Source: Paenibacillaceae bacterium UBA6304
GTDB taxonomy: Bacteria > Bacillota > Bacilli > Paenibacillales > Paenibacillaceae
Assembly (NCBI GenBank): GCA_002439285.1
Contig: DJTQ01000048.1
Coordinates: 1-6,790, forward strand
Direction of reading: 5' to 3'
Length of the DNA stretch: 6,790 nucleotides
In this document: in pieces, positions 1-6,635 of the stretch
Layout of the letters: each line of letters begins with the position of its first letter
How positions within the stretch are numbered: position 1 is the first letter of the stretch
Notes under the pieces: model-generated
Databases searched by the model: none
What the model saw: only the letters and a program-made list of their open reading frames with translations
Told to the model about the DNA's origin: nothing
Program-made: the position numbers and the translations under genes

Positions 1-1
1 T

Positions 2-1672
2 TTCTATCATAAACCTAACCTGGTCCTTGACGAGAATGGCCAATTGAATAAAGAAGGAGATCCGGGGCTGGTCTCCAACTTTATAAATGACTTTACGATT
101 TACATCAACGATACCATGAAACAGCCCTATCTTGGTTATGCCGCCGACGGCTTGCTGGCGCTCCAGGAATCGGGAACACAGGGCAGCGAGAAGGAGCCAT
201 GGTACCAAACTGTATTTGGCGTAGTTGCGGCACTCAGCCATCTGGATGATTTTGCAATGTCCCAAATTTCAAAAAAATACGGAGATTTCGCTGAATTGGG
301 TGCGGCCCTTTTGGGTACGGTGCTGTTTCCTGTCATATTTGCTGATGATCTGGTTCATGCCATCGGTAAAAACCTCAAAAATCTTTATGACTTTACGGTT
401 GAAAAGCTGCAACAATTCGGGAACTGGCTAGGCGATGTGCTGGATGCCGCGGTAGAGAAGGTTAAGCAAATCGGTCTGCAAATCGGAGAGGCGCTTACCA
501 GCTTTGCCGCGAAGGTCAAACAGGGATGGAATAAGCTGGTTGAGGGCGTGAAGAATTTTGCGGAGGACATTAAGAATGCAGGCATAGCCGCCGCAGAAGC
601 CATCGGCAGGTTCAAAGATAAAGTGGTCCAGACCGTAAAGGGCTTCTGCGACAGTATTGTGGAAGGAACAAAGCGGCTGATCGAGTCGGTCAAGAATACA
701 TGGAACAATGCCGTGAATAAAGTGACGGATTGGTTCAACCGGACGAAGGAATCGATCGTTACTAAGGTGGATGATTTTAAAGAAGGTGTCCGAAATGTGG
801 TCACTGTGACCAAAGACGGAATCAACAGGTTTATCGACGCCTCGGTGACCAAGTTCCGGGAGATCGGAGACTGGATGGTTAACAAGGTGAATGCTGCAGT
901 CAATAAGGCCAAGGAAATTACTGCCCGGATCGGAGAGATCGGAACCGCATTCGTGCAAAAAGTCAAAGAGACCTGGGAGCGTTTGAAGACGGGAATCACG
1001 GAAATGGCGGTTGCGGTAAAAGATGCTGCCGTCAAAGCCGGCGAAGCCATCGTGAAGTTCAAAGACAAGGTTGCCCGGGTGGTGAAAAGCTTCTGCGACA
1101 GCATCGTTCAGGCCACCAAGCAGGTTATCGAAAACTTGAAGGAAGCCTGGAAGGGTGCGGTCGATAAGATGACTACGGTGTTCCATAAGGCCAAGGAGGC
1201 GATTAAGACCAAAGTCCATGATTTCAAGGTGGGCATAAAAACGATGGTGAAGCTTACTTCGTCCAAGATTAAAGGTCTCGGCAAGCAGACCGCGGTATCG
1301 GTGAAGAAGTTCGTGGGCAAAGTGGCAAAGGGTCTTTCTGCGGCTTCCAAGGGCCTCATGCTCGTCAATATTTCTAGGCTGGGTGATTTGCAGACGAAGA
1401 TGAAAAAACTGGACTCCGATCTTGTGTCTAGAACCACTCAAATCGTAAACGAAGCTCAAAGAGTGGCTTCGAGCGTGGGGAGATCGTACAGCGACTCCAA
1501 TGTTCAAAGCCAGGTCCGACAGGTGCAAGCATCCTGCGATAGCATTAAGAACCGGAGCAAACAGCTGTCCGCGGAGCTGGATCGTAAAATACGCGCCTTA
1601 TCCATTACCAGAGAGCAATATTTGAAGATTGAATCGATGATCCAAAGCGGAATCCGTAGCCGGAATTTATAA
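2..1672 (+). CDS. Repeat-containing helical protein of unknown function, 5'-truncated by the window edge
   Basis: The frame is open to the left edge (first full codon at position 2), and the residues before the TTG at 44 read as normal protein (FYHKPNLVLDENGQ). No ribosome binding site precedes that TTG, so I treat the gene as partial; 556 residues are visible. The first roughly 120 residues are mixed, with a hydrophobic stretch around positions 290-350. From about 398 to 1345 the protein is almost all Lys/Val/Ala/Glu amphipathic helix, in two full units of about 149 residues plus the start of a third. Each full unit carries FKDKV, FCDSIV and a TKV-x-DFK block. The last 100 residues look like a Gln/Ser/Arg-rich coiled coil. 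I see no signal peptide, but the true N-terminus is missing. I do not recognise the family. The look is of long amphipathic-helix proteins (apolipoprotein-like, LEA-like or tape-measure-like), which is resemblance in composition only. A hydrolase or secretion domain could lie upstream, out of view. No clear terminator follows, so some read-through into htpG is possible. Confidence 0.75.
   Translation, partial: FYHKPNLVLDENGQLNKEGDPGLVSNFINDFTIYINDTMKQPYLGYAADGLLALQESGTQGSEKEPWYQTVFGVVAALSHLDDFAMSQISKKYGDFAELGAALLGTVLFPVIFADDLVHAIGKNLKNLYDFTVEKLQQFGNWLGDVLDAAVEKVKQIGLQIGEALTSFAAKVKQGWNKLVEGVKNFAEDIKNAGIAAAEAIGRFKDKVVQTVKGFCDSIVEGTKRLIESVKNTWNNAVNKVTDWFNRTKESIVTKVDDFKEGVRNVVTVTKDGINRFIDASVTKFREIGDWMVNKVNAAVNKAKEITARIGEIGTAFVQKVKETWERLKTGITEMAVAVKDAAVKAGEAIVKFKDKVARVVKSFCDSIVQATKQVIENLKEAWKGAVDKMTTVFHKAKEAIKTKVHDFKVGIKTMVKLTSSKIKGLGKQTAVSVKKFVGKVAKGLSAASKGLMLVNISRLGDLQTKMKKLDSDLVSRTTQIVNEAQRVASSVGRSYSDSNVQSQVRQVQASCDSIKNRSKQLSAELDRKIRALSITREQYLKIESMIQSGIRSRNL
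398..1345 (+). repeat. In-gene tandem repeat, 447-bp period, two copies plus a partial third
   Basis: Unit 1 begins at 398 (VEKLQQFGNWLGDVLDAAV) and unit 2 at 845 (VTKFREIGDWMVNKVNAAV), exactly 447 bp (149 codons) apart. The FKDKV blocks at 611 and 1058 keep the same 447-bp offset, so the two units align without gaps over that stretch. In the best-conserved 59 residues I count 34 identities by hand. A third start (VKKFVGKVAKGL, 1301) is offset by three extra codons and fades within about 15 residues. Codon choice differs between the copies, so the duplication is old and is being kept at the protein level. Confidence 0.85.
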
Positions 1673-1690
1673 TTTTCGTGCGGCATCGTA

Positions 1691-1719
1691 TTGACATCAA
1701 AAATCAGGATAATTAATAT
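1691..1719 (+). promoter_or_regulatory. Sigma-A-type promoter of htpG
   Basis: A perfect -35 TTGACA (1691-1696), a 17-base spacer and TAATAT (1714-1719, four of six consensus bases) lie just upstream of the CIRCE operator. Transcription would begin near 1726, giving a leader of about 67 bases that contains the whole operator. The -10 choice is the less certain part; TAGAAT at 1719-1724 fits consensus better but sits too far from the -35. Confidence 0.7.
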
Positions 1720-1730
1720 AGAATTATGGA

Positions 1731-1757
1731 TTAGCACTCTACAACATAGAGTGCTAA
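1731..1757 (+). promoter_or_regulatory. CIRCE operator (HrcA binding site) upstream of htpG
   Basis: TTAGCACTC (1731-1739), nine bases, then GAGTGCTAA (1749-1757) is an exact match to the CIRCE consensus TTAGCACTC-N9-GAGTGCTAA. In the known system the HrcA repressor binds this element, and its active state depends on GroEL, so transcription rises on heat shock. The site starts a few bases after the predicted transcription start and ends 35 bases before the htpG ATG, the usual place for an HrcA roadblock. In the mRNA the same arms can form a 9-bp leader hairpin. No other gene start lies nearby, so htpG is the clear target. Confidence 0.96.
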
Positions 1758-1792
1758 TATATTGTTCAATTTGAAAGGAGCTTCAATCCATC

Positions 1793-3673
1793 ATGGCAAA
1801 GATGCAATTTAAAGCGGAGTCAAAACGATTGCTGGAAATGATGATCAACTCCATTTATACGCAACGGGAAATTTTCCTTAGAGAGCTGATATCCAACAGT
1901 AGCGACGCCATCGATAAAATATACTACAAGGCGCTGACGGATGAGAATCTCGTGTTCAATAAGGATGATTACTTCATTAAGTTGTCCGTGGATAAGGAGA
2001 ATCGTACGCTGAGCATCTCCGATACGGGGATCGGGATGACGAAGGAAGATCTGGAGAACAACCTCGGAATTATTGCCAACAGCGGTTCGTTCGCCTTCAA
2101 GAACGAGAATGAGGCGAAGGACGGCCACAATATTATCGGCCAATTCGGGGTTGGTTTCTATTCCGCGTTCATGGTGGCGGATACGGTGACCGTAATCAGC
2201 CGTGCGCTGGGTAGCGCGGAAGCCTATAAATGGGAATCCACCGGAGCAGATGGATACACGATTGACGTAACGGAGAAAGAGAACGTCGGTACCGAAATTA
2301 TTTTGACGATCAAGCAAAATACGGAGGACGACCAATACGACGAGTACTTGGAAGAGTACCGTCTGAAGTCGATCATCAAGAAATATTCCGATTTCATCCG
2401 CTACCCGATCAAAATGGAGGTAACTTCCCACCGTCCGAAGGAAGGCAGTGAAGGGGAATTCGAGGAATTCCGCGAAGAGCAAACCGTCAACAGCATGGTG
2501 CCAATCTGGCGGAAGAATAAGAGCGAACTGACCAACGAGGATTACGAGAATTTCTACATGGAGAAGCGTTACGGTTTTGATAAGCCGGTTTCGCATATTC
2601 ATATCAAAGCGGATGGCGCGGTCGTCTATAATGCGATCCTGTTTATTCCGGAAAGAACGCCGTTCGATTACTACACTAAGGAATATGAAAAAGGGCTGGA
2701 GCTCTATTCCAACGGCGTGCTGATCATGGACAAATGTGCAGACTTGCTTCCGGACTATTTTAGCTTCGTGAAAGGGATGGTCGATTCCGAAGACTTGTCG
2801 CTGAACATTTCGCGTGAAATGCTGCAGCATGACCGTCAATTGAAGCTGATCGCGAAGAACATTCAGAGCAAGATCAAGAGCCAGTTGCAGGCGCTGCTTA
2901 AAGACGATCGCGAGAAGTACGAACAGTTCTACGAATCGTTCGGCCGTCAACTGAAATTTGGTGTTTACAATGACTACGGCATGAACAAGGAAGTATTGCA
3001 GGACCTGCTGATGTTTACCTCTTCCAAAGAGAGAAAGCTCGTTACCCTGGACGAATACGTCTCCAGAATGCCGGAAGACCAGAAATATATTTACTATGCG
3101 ACCGGCGAGTCCGTGGATCGGCTGGAAAAACTGCCGCAAACCGAAATGGTGCTGGACAAAGGCTATGAGATTCTGTACTTTACGGATGATATCGACGAGT
3201 TCGCGATCAAGATGATCTTGAACTACAAGGAGAAGGAATTCAAATCGGTCTCCAGTGGCGACCTCGGCATCGAGTCCGAAGACGACAAGCAGGAAGACAA
3301 AGAAGCTGAGAGCACGAATAAAGATTTGTTCGAAGCGATGAACTCGCTGCTCTCCGGCAAAGTGAAGACGGTCAAAGCTTCCAAACGTCTTAAGACCCAT
3401 CCGGTCTGCTTGTCCGCCGAAGGCGAAGTATCGATCGAAATGGAAAAGGTGCTGAACGCCATGCCGAGCGGCCAAGAAGTTAAGGCCGACAAGGTGCTGG
3501 AAATTAACGTCAATCATGACGTGTTCAAGTCTTTGAAAGAGGCGTTCGAGAACGACAAGGATAAATTGGGTCTCTATACTAGCCTGTTGTATAACCAAGC
3601 CTTGTTAATCGAAGGACTTCCGATCGAAGATCCGGTAGAATTTACGAACAATATTTGCAAAGTGATGGCCTAG
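1793..3673 (+). CDS. htpG: Molecular chaperone HtpG (bacterial Hsp90)
   Basis: This is a complete 626-residue protein of the usual length for bacterial Hsp90, an ATP-driven homodimeric cytosolic chaperone. The GHKL nucleotide-binding fold is intact: [12 protein letters not shown] (residues 31-42, with catalytic Glu31, Asn35 and Asp38), DTGIGM (77-82, ATP-binding Asp77), the glycine-rich lid segment GQFGVGFYS (116-124) and GTEI (166-169). The middle domain has LNISREMLQ with the catalytic-loop Arg at 341. The C-terminal dimerisation domain follows an acidic, low-complexity stretch near residues 487-505 and ends without a MEEVD tail, as expected in bacteria. The start is supported by GAAAGGAG at 1773-1780, 12 bases from the ATG, which is slightly long. 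Expression is set by the adjacent promoter and CIRCE operator, and a strong terminator follows, so it is probably monocistronic. The identification is secure. Confidence 0.98.
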   Translation: MAKMQFKAESKRLLEMMINSIYTQREIFLRELISNSSDAIDKIYYKALTDENLVFNKDDYFIKLSVDKENRTLSISDTGIGMTKEDLENNLGIIANSGSFAFKNENEAKDGHNIIGQFGVGFYSAFMVADTVTVISRALGSAEAYKWESTGADGYTIDVTEKENVGTEIILTIKQNTEDDQYDEYLEEYRLKSIIKKYSDFIRYPIKMEVTSHRPKEGSEGEFEEFREEQTVNSMVPIWRKNKSELTNEDYENFYMEKRYGFDKPVSHIHIKADGAVVYNAILFIPERTPFDYYTKEYEKGLELYSNGVLIMDKCADLLPDYFSFVKGMVDSEDLSLNISREMLQHDRQLKLIAKNIQSKIKSQLQALLKDDREKYEQFYESFGRQLKFGVYNDYGMNKEVLQDLLMFTSSKERKLVTLDEYVSRMPEDQKYIYYATGESVDRLEKLPQTEMVLDKGYEILYFTDDIDEFAIKMILNYKEKEFKSVSSGDLGIESEDDKQEDKEAESTNKDLFEAMNSLLSGKVKTVKASKRLKTHPVCLSAEGEVSIEMEKVLNAMPSGQEVKADKVLEINVNHDVFKSLKEAFENDKDKLGLYTSLLYNQALLIEGLPIEDPVEFTNNICKVMA

Positions 3674-3697
3674 GCCGCGCAAAACGATTATATTAGT

Positions 3698-3737
3698 AAT
3701 AACCCGTCACGGGCTTGTCCATGACGGGTTATTTTTA
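3698..3737 (+). terminator. Rho-independent terminator of htpG
   Basis: AACCCGTCA (3701-3709) pairs perfectly with TGACGGGTT (3722-3730). Three more A-T pairs at the base extend the stem to 12 bp around a 12-base loop, followed by TTTTT (3732-3736). It begins 24 bases after the htpG stop codon. Confidence 0.93.
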
Positions 3738-3778
3738 TGCATACATAGACTACTAGAGAGAGTTGGAGCGACTGACCA

Positions 3779-4618
3779 ATGTGGGCAATCATAGCAATTT
3801 TAGGATTAGTGCTGTTTTTGATTTGTATCCCGGCTTTTGTGTTTGCTTTGAAAAAGAAGAAAAAGAGCGGGATTGCACTGTACGCCGTAATGGCGGGGAT
3901 TAGCTATTGCATCTTACTGTTCGGCGGGCTTGAAGCCGTCAGCGAACACAAAGTTGCGCAAGCCGAGGCCGCTAATCCGGCGGCGGATCCAGCTAAAGAG
4001 GAATCGGCGGCTTCGGTTGCGGAAGAACCTGGGGCTTCGGTTACGGCAGCGGCCGCCGTCGAAAACACGGCCGGAGCGACGCAGGACTTGGAAGAGATCA
4101 AGCCAACAGAACCGGAGAATAACCCCAACGTGCCGGATGAAATCATCAGCGACGAGATTCCCGATGAGGTGGAGCCTGCCGGGGAGGATTCTTCCTTGCC
4201 GGAGCAATTGACCGCTTCTGGCGGCATCGGCGATACGCTCTCTGTATTGGAAGACGAATACGGGTACAATTCGGGCGATGAGAAGCAGGCCTCGTTTAAA
4301 AGAGGTTCAGTGATCGCGGATTTGCATCCCCCAACAAAGCGGGCTTACAAGATCGAGTACGGGTATGTCGGCGATGTCGGAGGGGCCCTTACAGCCATCA
4401 GCGATATGATTCCCGCCGATGCGGTGCAATTGGATATGGGGGTCGGCACCGACAAGGTGATGATCAGTTATCGCAGCGAAATGCTGTCCCAAAGTATTCA
4501 GCAGAGCGACTTTGTGGCGTCATTCAATGTCAGAAAAGTCGGGGATGACGAGCTGGCGAGTTACATTAGCATAAGCCCGGGGACGTTTACACGCACCACT
4601 ACCAGTACGGAAGAATAG
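3779..4618 (+). CDS. Putative membrane-anchored protein with acidic linker and unknown C-terminal domain
   Basis: This 279-residue protein is not one I recognise. Two hydrophobic helices (about residues 2-24 and 31-51) flank a KKKKK turn (25-29). By the positive-inside rule this turn would be cytoplasmic, placing the rest of the protein outside the cell. Residues 53-145 form an Ala/Glu/Pro/Asp-rich, strongly acidic linker, probably disordered. The C-terminal part, about 146-270, looks folded: it begins GGIGDTLSVLEDEYGYNS, has an alternating hydrophobic pattern (RAYKIEYGYVGDVGGAL, DKVMISYRSEML), and ends in a Thr-rich tail. Only the N-terminal region has membrane helices, and no lipobox is seen. 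The ATG has GGAG at 3765-3768, 10 bases upstream. The gene starts about 40 bases after the htpG terminator with no convincing promoter in between, so it may rely on read-through or on a promoter overlapping the terminator. A role in sensing or envelope function would be speculation. Confidence 0.82.
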   Translation: MWAIIAILGLVLFLICIPAFVFALKKKKKSGIALYAVMAGISYCILLFGGLEAVSEHKVAQAEAANPAADPAKEESAASVAEEPGASVTAAAAVENTAGATQDLEEIKPTEPENNPNVPDEIISDEIPDEVEPAGEDSSLPEQLTASGGIGDTLSVLEDEYGYNSGDEKQASFKRGSVIADLHPPTKRAYKIEYGYVGDVGGALTAISDMIPADAVQLDMGVGTDKVMISYRSEMLSQSIQQSDFVASFNVRKVGDDELASYISISPGTFTRTTTSTEE

Positions 4619-4672
4619 GGACATTCCAGATGGTCCGCGGTGTCGTCCATTTCGGTCATCATGTTTCTGTCC

Positions 4673-4720
4673 ATTGGATATCTTATCAAATACTATTCAT
4701 TGTCTATATCCAGTTTTTTT
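4673..4720 (+). terminator. Weak hairpin with T-run downstream of the membrane protein gene
   Basis: TGGATAT (4675-4681) and ATATCCA (4706-4712) are perfect inverted arms, extendable by a T·G and an A-T pair, with a 24-base loop. TTTTTTT (4714-4720) follows directly. The stem is AT-rich and the loop large, so this is a weaker candidate than the hairpin just downstream and may be chance. Confidence 0.3.
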
Positions 4721-4737
4721 ATCGCCAGACGCACCGT

Positions 4738-4778
4738 ATATAGTGATTTCGGGAAAGGGATCGCTATATCTCTTTTTT
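4738..4778 (+). terminator. Probable Rho-independent terminator for the membrane protein gene
   Basis: ATATAGTGATTTC (4738-4750) pairs with GGGATCGCTATAT (4757-4769) in a 13-bp stem with three T·G wobbles and a GGGAAA loop, followed by CTC and six Ts (4773-4778). It lies 120 bases past the stop codon at 4616-4618, implying a long 3' untranslated region. Confidence 0.6.
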
Positions 4779-4994
4779 GGAAAAGTGTCCACTATTTAAA
4801 AGACATTTTTACTGGTTTTGTTCTCGTGGAGAGGACATTTATTATCATGCCGGTGCCGTAAGCATCATAAGCGGACATGAACAGGCGCTGAAAATATGCT
4901 GAATGCAATGCGATCAGCTTGATTCCGGGTGCGGCTGCGTGCATACCTGTGATACACTTGGTACAGAAACCTATCAGCAAGGAGAATGAAGAAC

Positions 4995-5498
4995 ATGCCG
5001 CTTGAAATTGAACGGAAATTTCTGCCTCCGGAGTATCCGAAGGCGCGATTTGAGGAAGGCACCCTCCTTATAACCAAGGAACAGGTCATTGATCAGACCT
5101 ATTTGGCGCTGGACGGCGATCAGGAATTGCGGGTTCGCAGAATCAAGGATCTTGCTACCGGAGTGGTGAGCTATACCCACACCTATAAGCGGGGCTTCGG
5201 CCTGGCTCGCGAGGAAGTGGAATATGACATTTCAGCAGGACTTTACGAGCAGTTAATTCATAGCCGGGGTGCCATTCCCCTGGTGAAGAAACGGACTACG
5301 GCCCAATGGAATGACTATACGATCGAAATCGATGAATATCATCAAATCGATATGCTGGTTCTTGAAGTCGAATTCGAATCGGAGACGGAAGCGACAAGCT
5401 TTGTCCCGCCGGACTGGTTTGGACCCGACATTAGCACGAATAAACAGTACAGCAACAAAAAGGTTTGGCGAGAGCTGCAAAAAAGAAAACAGCTATAG
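4995..5498 (+). CDS. CYTH domain protein (triphosphate tunnel metalloenzyme-like)
   Basis: The protein has 167 residues from the chosen ATG and is essentially a single CYTH domain. The signature ExExK sits at the very N-terminus (EIERK, residues 4-8). Following it are QTYLAL, the basic ELRVRRI strand, HTYKRGFGLAREEVEY, KKRTT, and the acidic strands TIEIDEY and LVLEVEFESE, which supply metal- and phosphate-binding side chains inside the tunnel. Family members hydrolyse inorganic triphosphate or, more rarely, make cAMP or act on thiamine triphosphate; single-domain bacterial forms are most often triphosphatases, but the substrate cannot be read here. An upstream in-frame ATG at 4986 is only one base from AAGGAG (4979-4984). 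The ATG at 4995 is 10 bases away and gives the usual placement of ExExK, so I prefer it. The gene stands alone and converges with the hydrolase gene. Confidence 0.92.
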   Translation: MPLEIERKFLPPEYPKARFEEGTLLITKEQVIDQTYLALDGDQELRVRRIKDLATGVVSYTHTYKRGFGLAREEVEYDISAGLYEQLIHSRGAIPLVKKRTTAQWNDYTIEIDEYHQIDMLVLEVEFESETEATSFVPPDWFGPDISTNKQYSNKKVWRELQKRKQL

Positions 5499-5543
5499 GA
5501 TTAAGATCCGACAAGTGTAGACAAGTGCAAAAGTAAAAAAGGC

Positions 5544-5611
5544 AAAACCTCCAACTAATTTAGCCGATCGCCCCTTTGAGGAGAAACACGACAGATTAGT
5601 GGAGGTTTTTT
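5544..5611. terminator. Bidirectional terminator between convergent genes
   Basis: AAAACCTCCAACTAAT (5544-5559) pairs with ATTAGTGGAGGTTTT (5595-5609) over 15 bp with one bulged A, enclosing a 35-base loop. On the plus strand six Ts (5606-5611) complete it for the CYTH gene. On the minus strand the run read from 5540 down to 5535 is also TTTTTT, serving the hydrolase gene that ends at 5656. The long loop is unusual for a terminator. Confidence 0.8.
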
Positions 5612-5655
5612 CGTATTTTCGTATTCGTTTCCGTTCGCGGATTCAGTTATTCAAG

Positions 5656-6414
5656 TTATTCAAACGCGAGATCGCCTTGGTCCCGCAGAAGATGATTATA
5701 ATTCGATCGAACAAACTCGAGCACTTTTTCGCTAATAATCTTGTGGCCGGCTTGATTCGGATGAATCCCGTCCGAGCAGAGGAATTTCGTGTAATCGGGA
5801 TGTTCCAGAAAGGCGCCGCGCACATCGATGTATTTAGTCTTCGTCATTTCAGAGACTTTAAGGATCGTAGAGTTGTACCGCTCCTGCCACCAATAAATTT
5901 TAGTGACGCTGCCGAGCCATTTCAAGATATTCTTCTCCGCCACCGGATTGTTCTTGCTGACCCATTTGAAGTAATTGTCGGCATTCAAAGGCGGCAGACT
6001 CATCAAGATCGGAGTGATCTGCTGACTTCTTAAAAAGTGGATCGCTTCGGTAAGCATCTTCTCAAACATATTGAAATCCGTCTTAGGACTGTGGTCCCCG
6101 TCCGGGTTATCGGCAATTTCATTCCAGTTGAAGTCGCAGTCGTTCCCGCCGTATTCAATCAGCACGATGTTCGGTTTATCCTTCAGTACATCCTTTTTTA
6201 AATTGGACATCCCTTTGATCAAAGTGTTGCCGAATCTGGCTGTATTGCGAACCGCACCCTTCAATTTATCCTGCAAAAGAGAAACATAGTTGTCCTCTAG
6301 AAGCACGTATTTATTTCTTGTCTCATCATAGATTACTCCCTTGGAAATCGAGTCTCCCGTAATCATATATTTGGCCGTCGTATTATTTATGTTTTCCTGG
6401 TTTTCTCCGCTCAT
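5656..6414 (-). CDS. SGNH/GDSL-family hydrolase, cytoplasmic
   Basis: This 252-residue protein has the conserved blocks of the SGNH superfamily of serine esterases/lipases. Block I is ITGDSISKG with nucleophile Ser22; the oxyanion-hole Gly is probably Gly62 (NTARFGNT); block III is YGGND with Asn91; block V is DGIHPNQAGH with Asp215 and His218 completing the triad. The family removes acyl or acetyl groups from lipids, sugars or other small molecules; the substrate is not evident. There is no signal peptide or membrane segment, so it should act in the cytoplasm. A GTG at 6423 could extend the frame by three codons, but it lies inside the strong ribosome binding site GAGGTGATCC (6426-6417), which is correctly spaced for the ATG at 6414. 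The gene is transcribed alone, convergent with the CYTH gene and divergent from the oxidoreductase. Confidence 0.93.
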   Translation of the reverse strand: MSGENQENINNTTAKYMITGDSISKGVIYDETRNKYVLLEDNYVSLLQDKLKGAVRNTARFGNTLIKGMSNLKKDVLKDKPNIVLIEYGGNDCDFNWNEIADNPDGDHSPKTDFNMFEKMLTEAIHFLRSQQITPILMSLPPLNADNYFKWVSKNNPVAEKNILKWLGSVTKIYWWQERYNSTILKVSEMTKTKYIDVRGAFLEHPDYTKFLCSDGIHPNQAGHKIISEKVLEFVRSNYNHLLRDQGDLAFE

Positions 6415-6416
6415 TT

Positions 6417-6426
6417 GGATCACCTC
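6417..6426 (-). promoter_or_regulatory. Strong ribosome binding site of the SGNH hydrolase gene
   Basis: GAGGTGATCC read on the minus strand matches the complement of the 16S rRNA 3' end over its full length. It fixes the start at the ATG at 6414 and rules out the GTG at 6423 that it contains. Confidence 0.88.
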
Positions 6427-6452
6427 ATTCGATTAAGCTCTTGCCTTCTTTT

Positions 6453-6482
6453 ATTGTAGTTTAGTTCTTGAACGAAACGCAA
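6453..6482 (-). promoter_or_regulatory. Candidate promoter of the SGNH hydrolase gene
   Basis: On the minus strand TTGCGT (6482-6477), an 18-base spacer and TACAAT (6458-6453, five of six consensus bases) lie about 40 bases upstream of the start codon. The -35 is weak (three of six). Two perfect small palindromes, GTTC-TT-GAAC (6464-6473) and ACGC-AA-GCGT (6477-6486), overlap the spacer and the -35, which could mean repressor control. Confidence 0.4.
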
Positions 6483-6635
6483 GCGTAAACGACGGTATTA
6501 CCTTCTTTATTATGGAAATAATATTTAGTCACTACTTCTGGGAAGTTTGACGTATTTTCTAACAGCATGTGGACACGGAGTGTCACCTAATGAGAGAATA
6601 CATAGAGAATATTAAGAAAAAGGGGGTTGCATTCA

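Larger units (their letters stand above)
4619..4994. other. Gene-free gap with repeated GACATTT words; possible degenerate IS end
   Basis: No convincing gene lies here. A 73-codon GTG-initiated frame at 4640-4861 has no ribosome binding site and an unprotein-like composition. Beyond the two hairpins, the stretch 4781-4845 carries GACATTT twice (4802-4808 and 4834-4840, 32 bp apart), an inverted GTGTCC (4785-4790), and further GGACAT words at 4619 and 4873. Spaced GGACATTTTTACT-like repeats near a GTGTCC recall the multiple terminal repeats of IS21-family elements. No transposase fragment is present, so this is only a possible scar. The last 80 bases should contain the promoter of the CYTH gene, but I find no clear -35/-10 pair. 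Confidence 0.35.

Noticed and set aside
398..1345. CRISPR-like or satellite DNA interpretation of the 447-bp period
   Set aside because: The repeat is coding, diverged at synonymous sites and only about two copies long, so it is a protein-domain duplication.
428..1528. Long minus-strand frames opposite the repeat protein
   Set aside because: The plus-strand frame shows protein-level repeat conservation with codon drift, so the antisense frames are shadows.
1820..3598. A 592-codon open frame on the minus strand opposite htpG
   Set aside because: It mirrors the codon bias of htpG, its translation shows no recognisable protein pattern, and htpG itself is certain.
4640..4861. A 73-codon plus-strand frame starting with GTG
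   Set aside because: It has no ribosome binding site, runs through a terminator-like hairpin, and has a translation with no domain-like pattern.
5599..6033. A 144-codon plus-strand frame opposite the SGNH hydrolase
   Set aside because: The minus-strand gene has all the catalytic blocks and a strong ribosome binding site, and the plus-strand frame begins inside the terminator.
6464..6473. GTTCTTGAAC as a possible SOS (LexA) box
   Set aside because: The Bacillus SOS box is GAAC-N4-GTTC; here the half-sites are in the opposite order with a two-base spacer.
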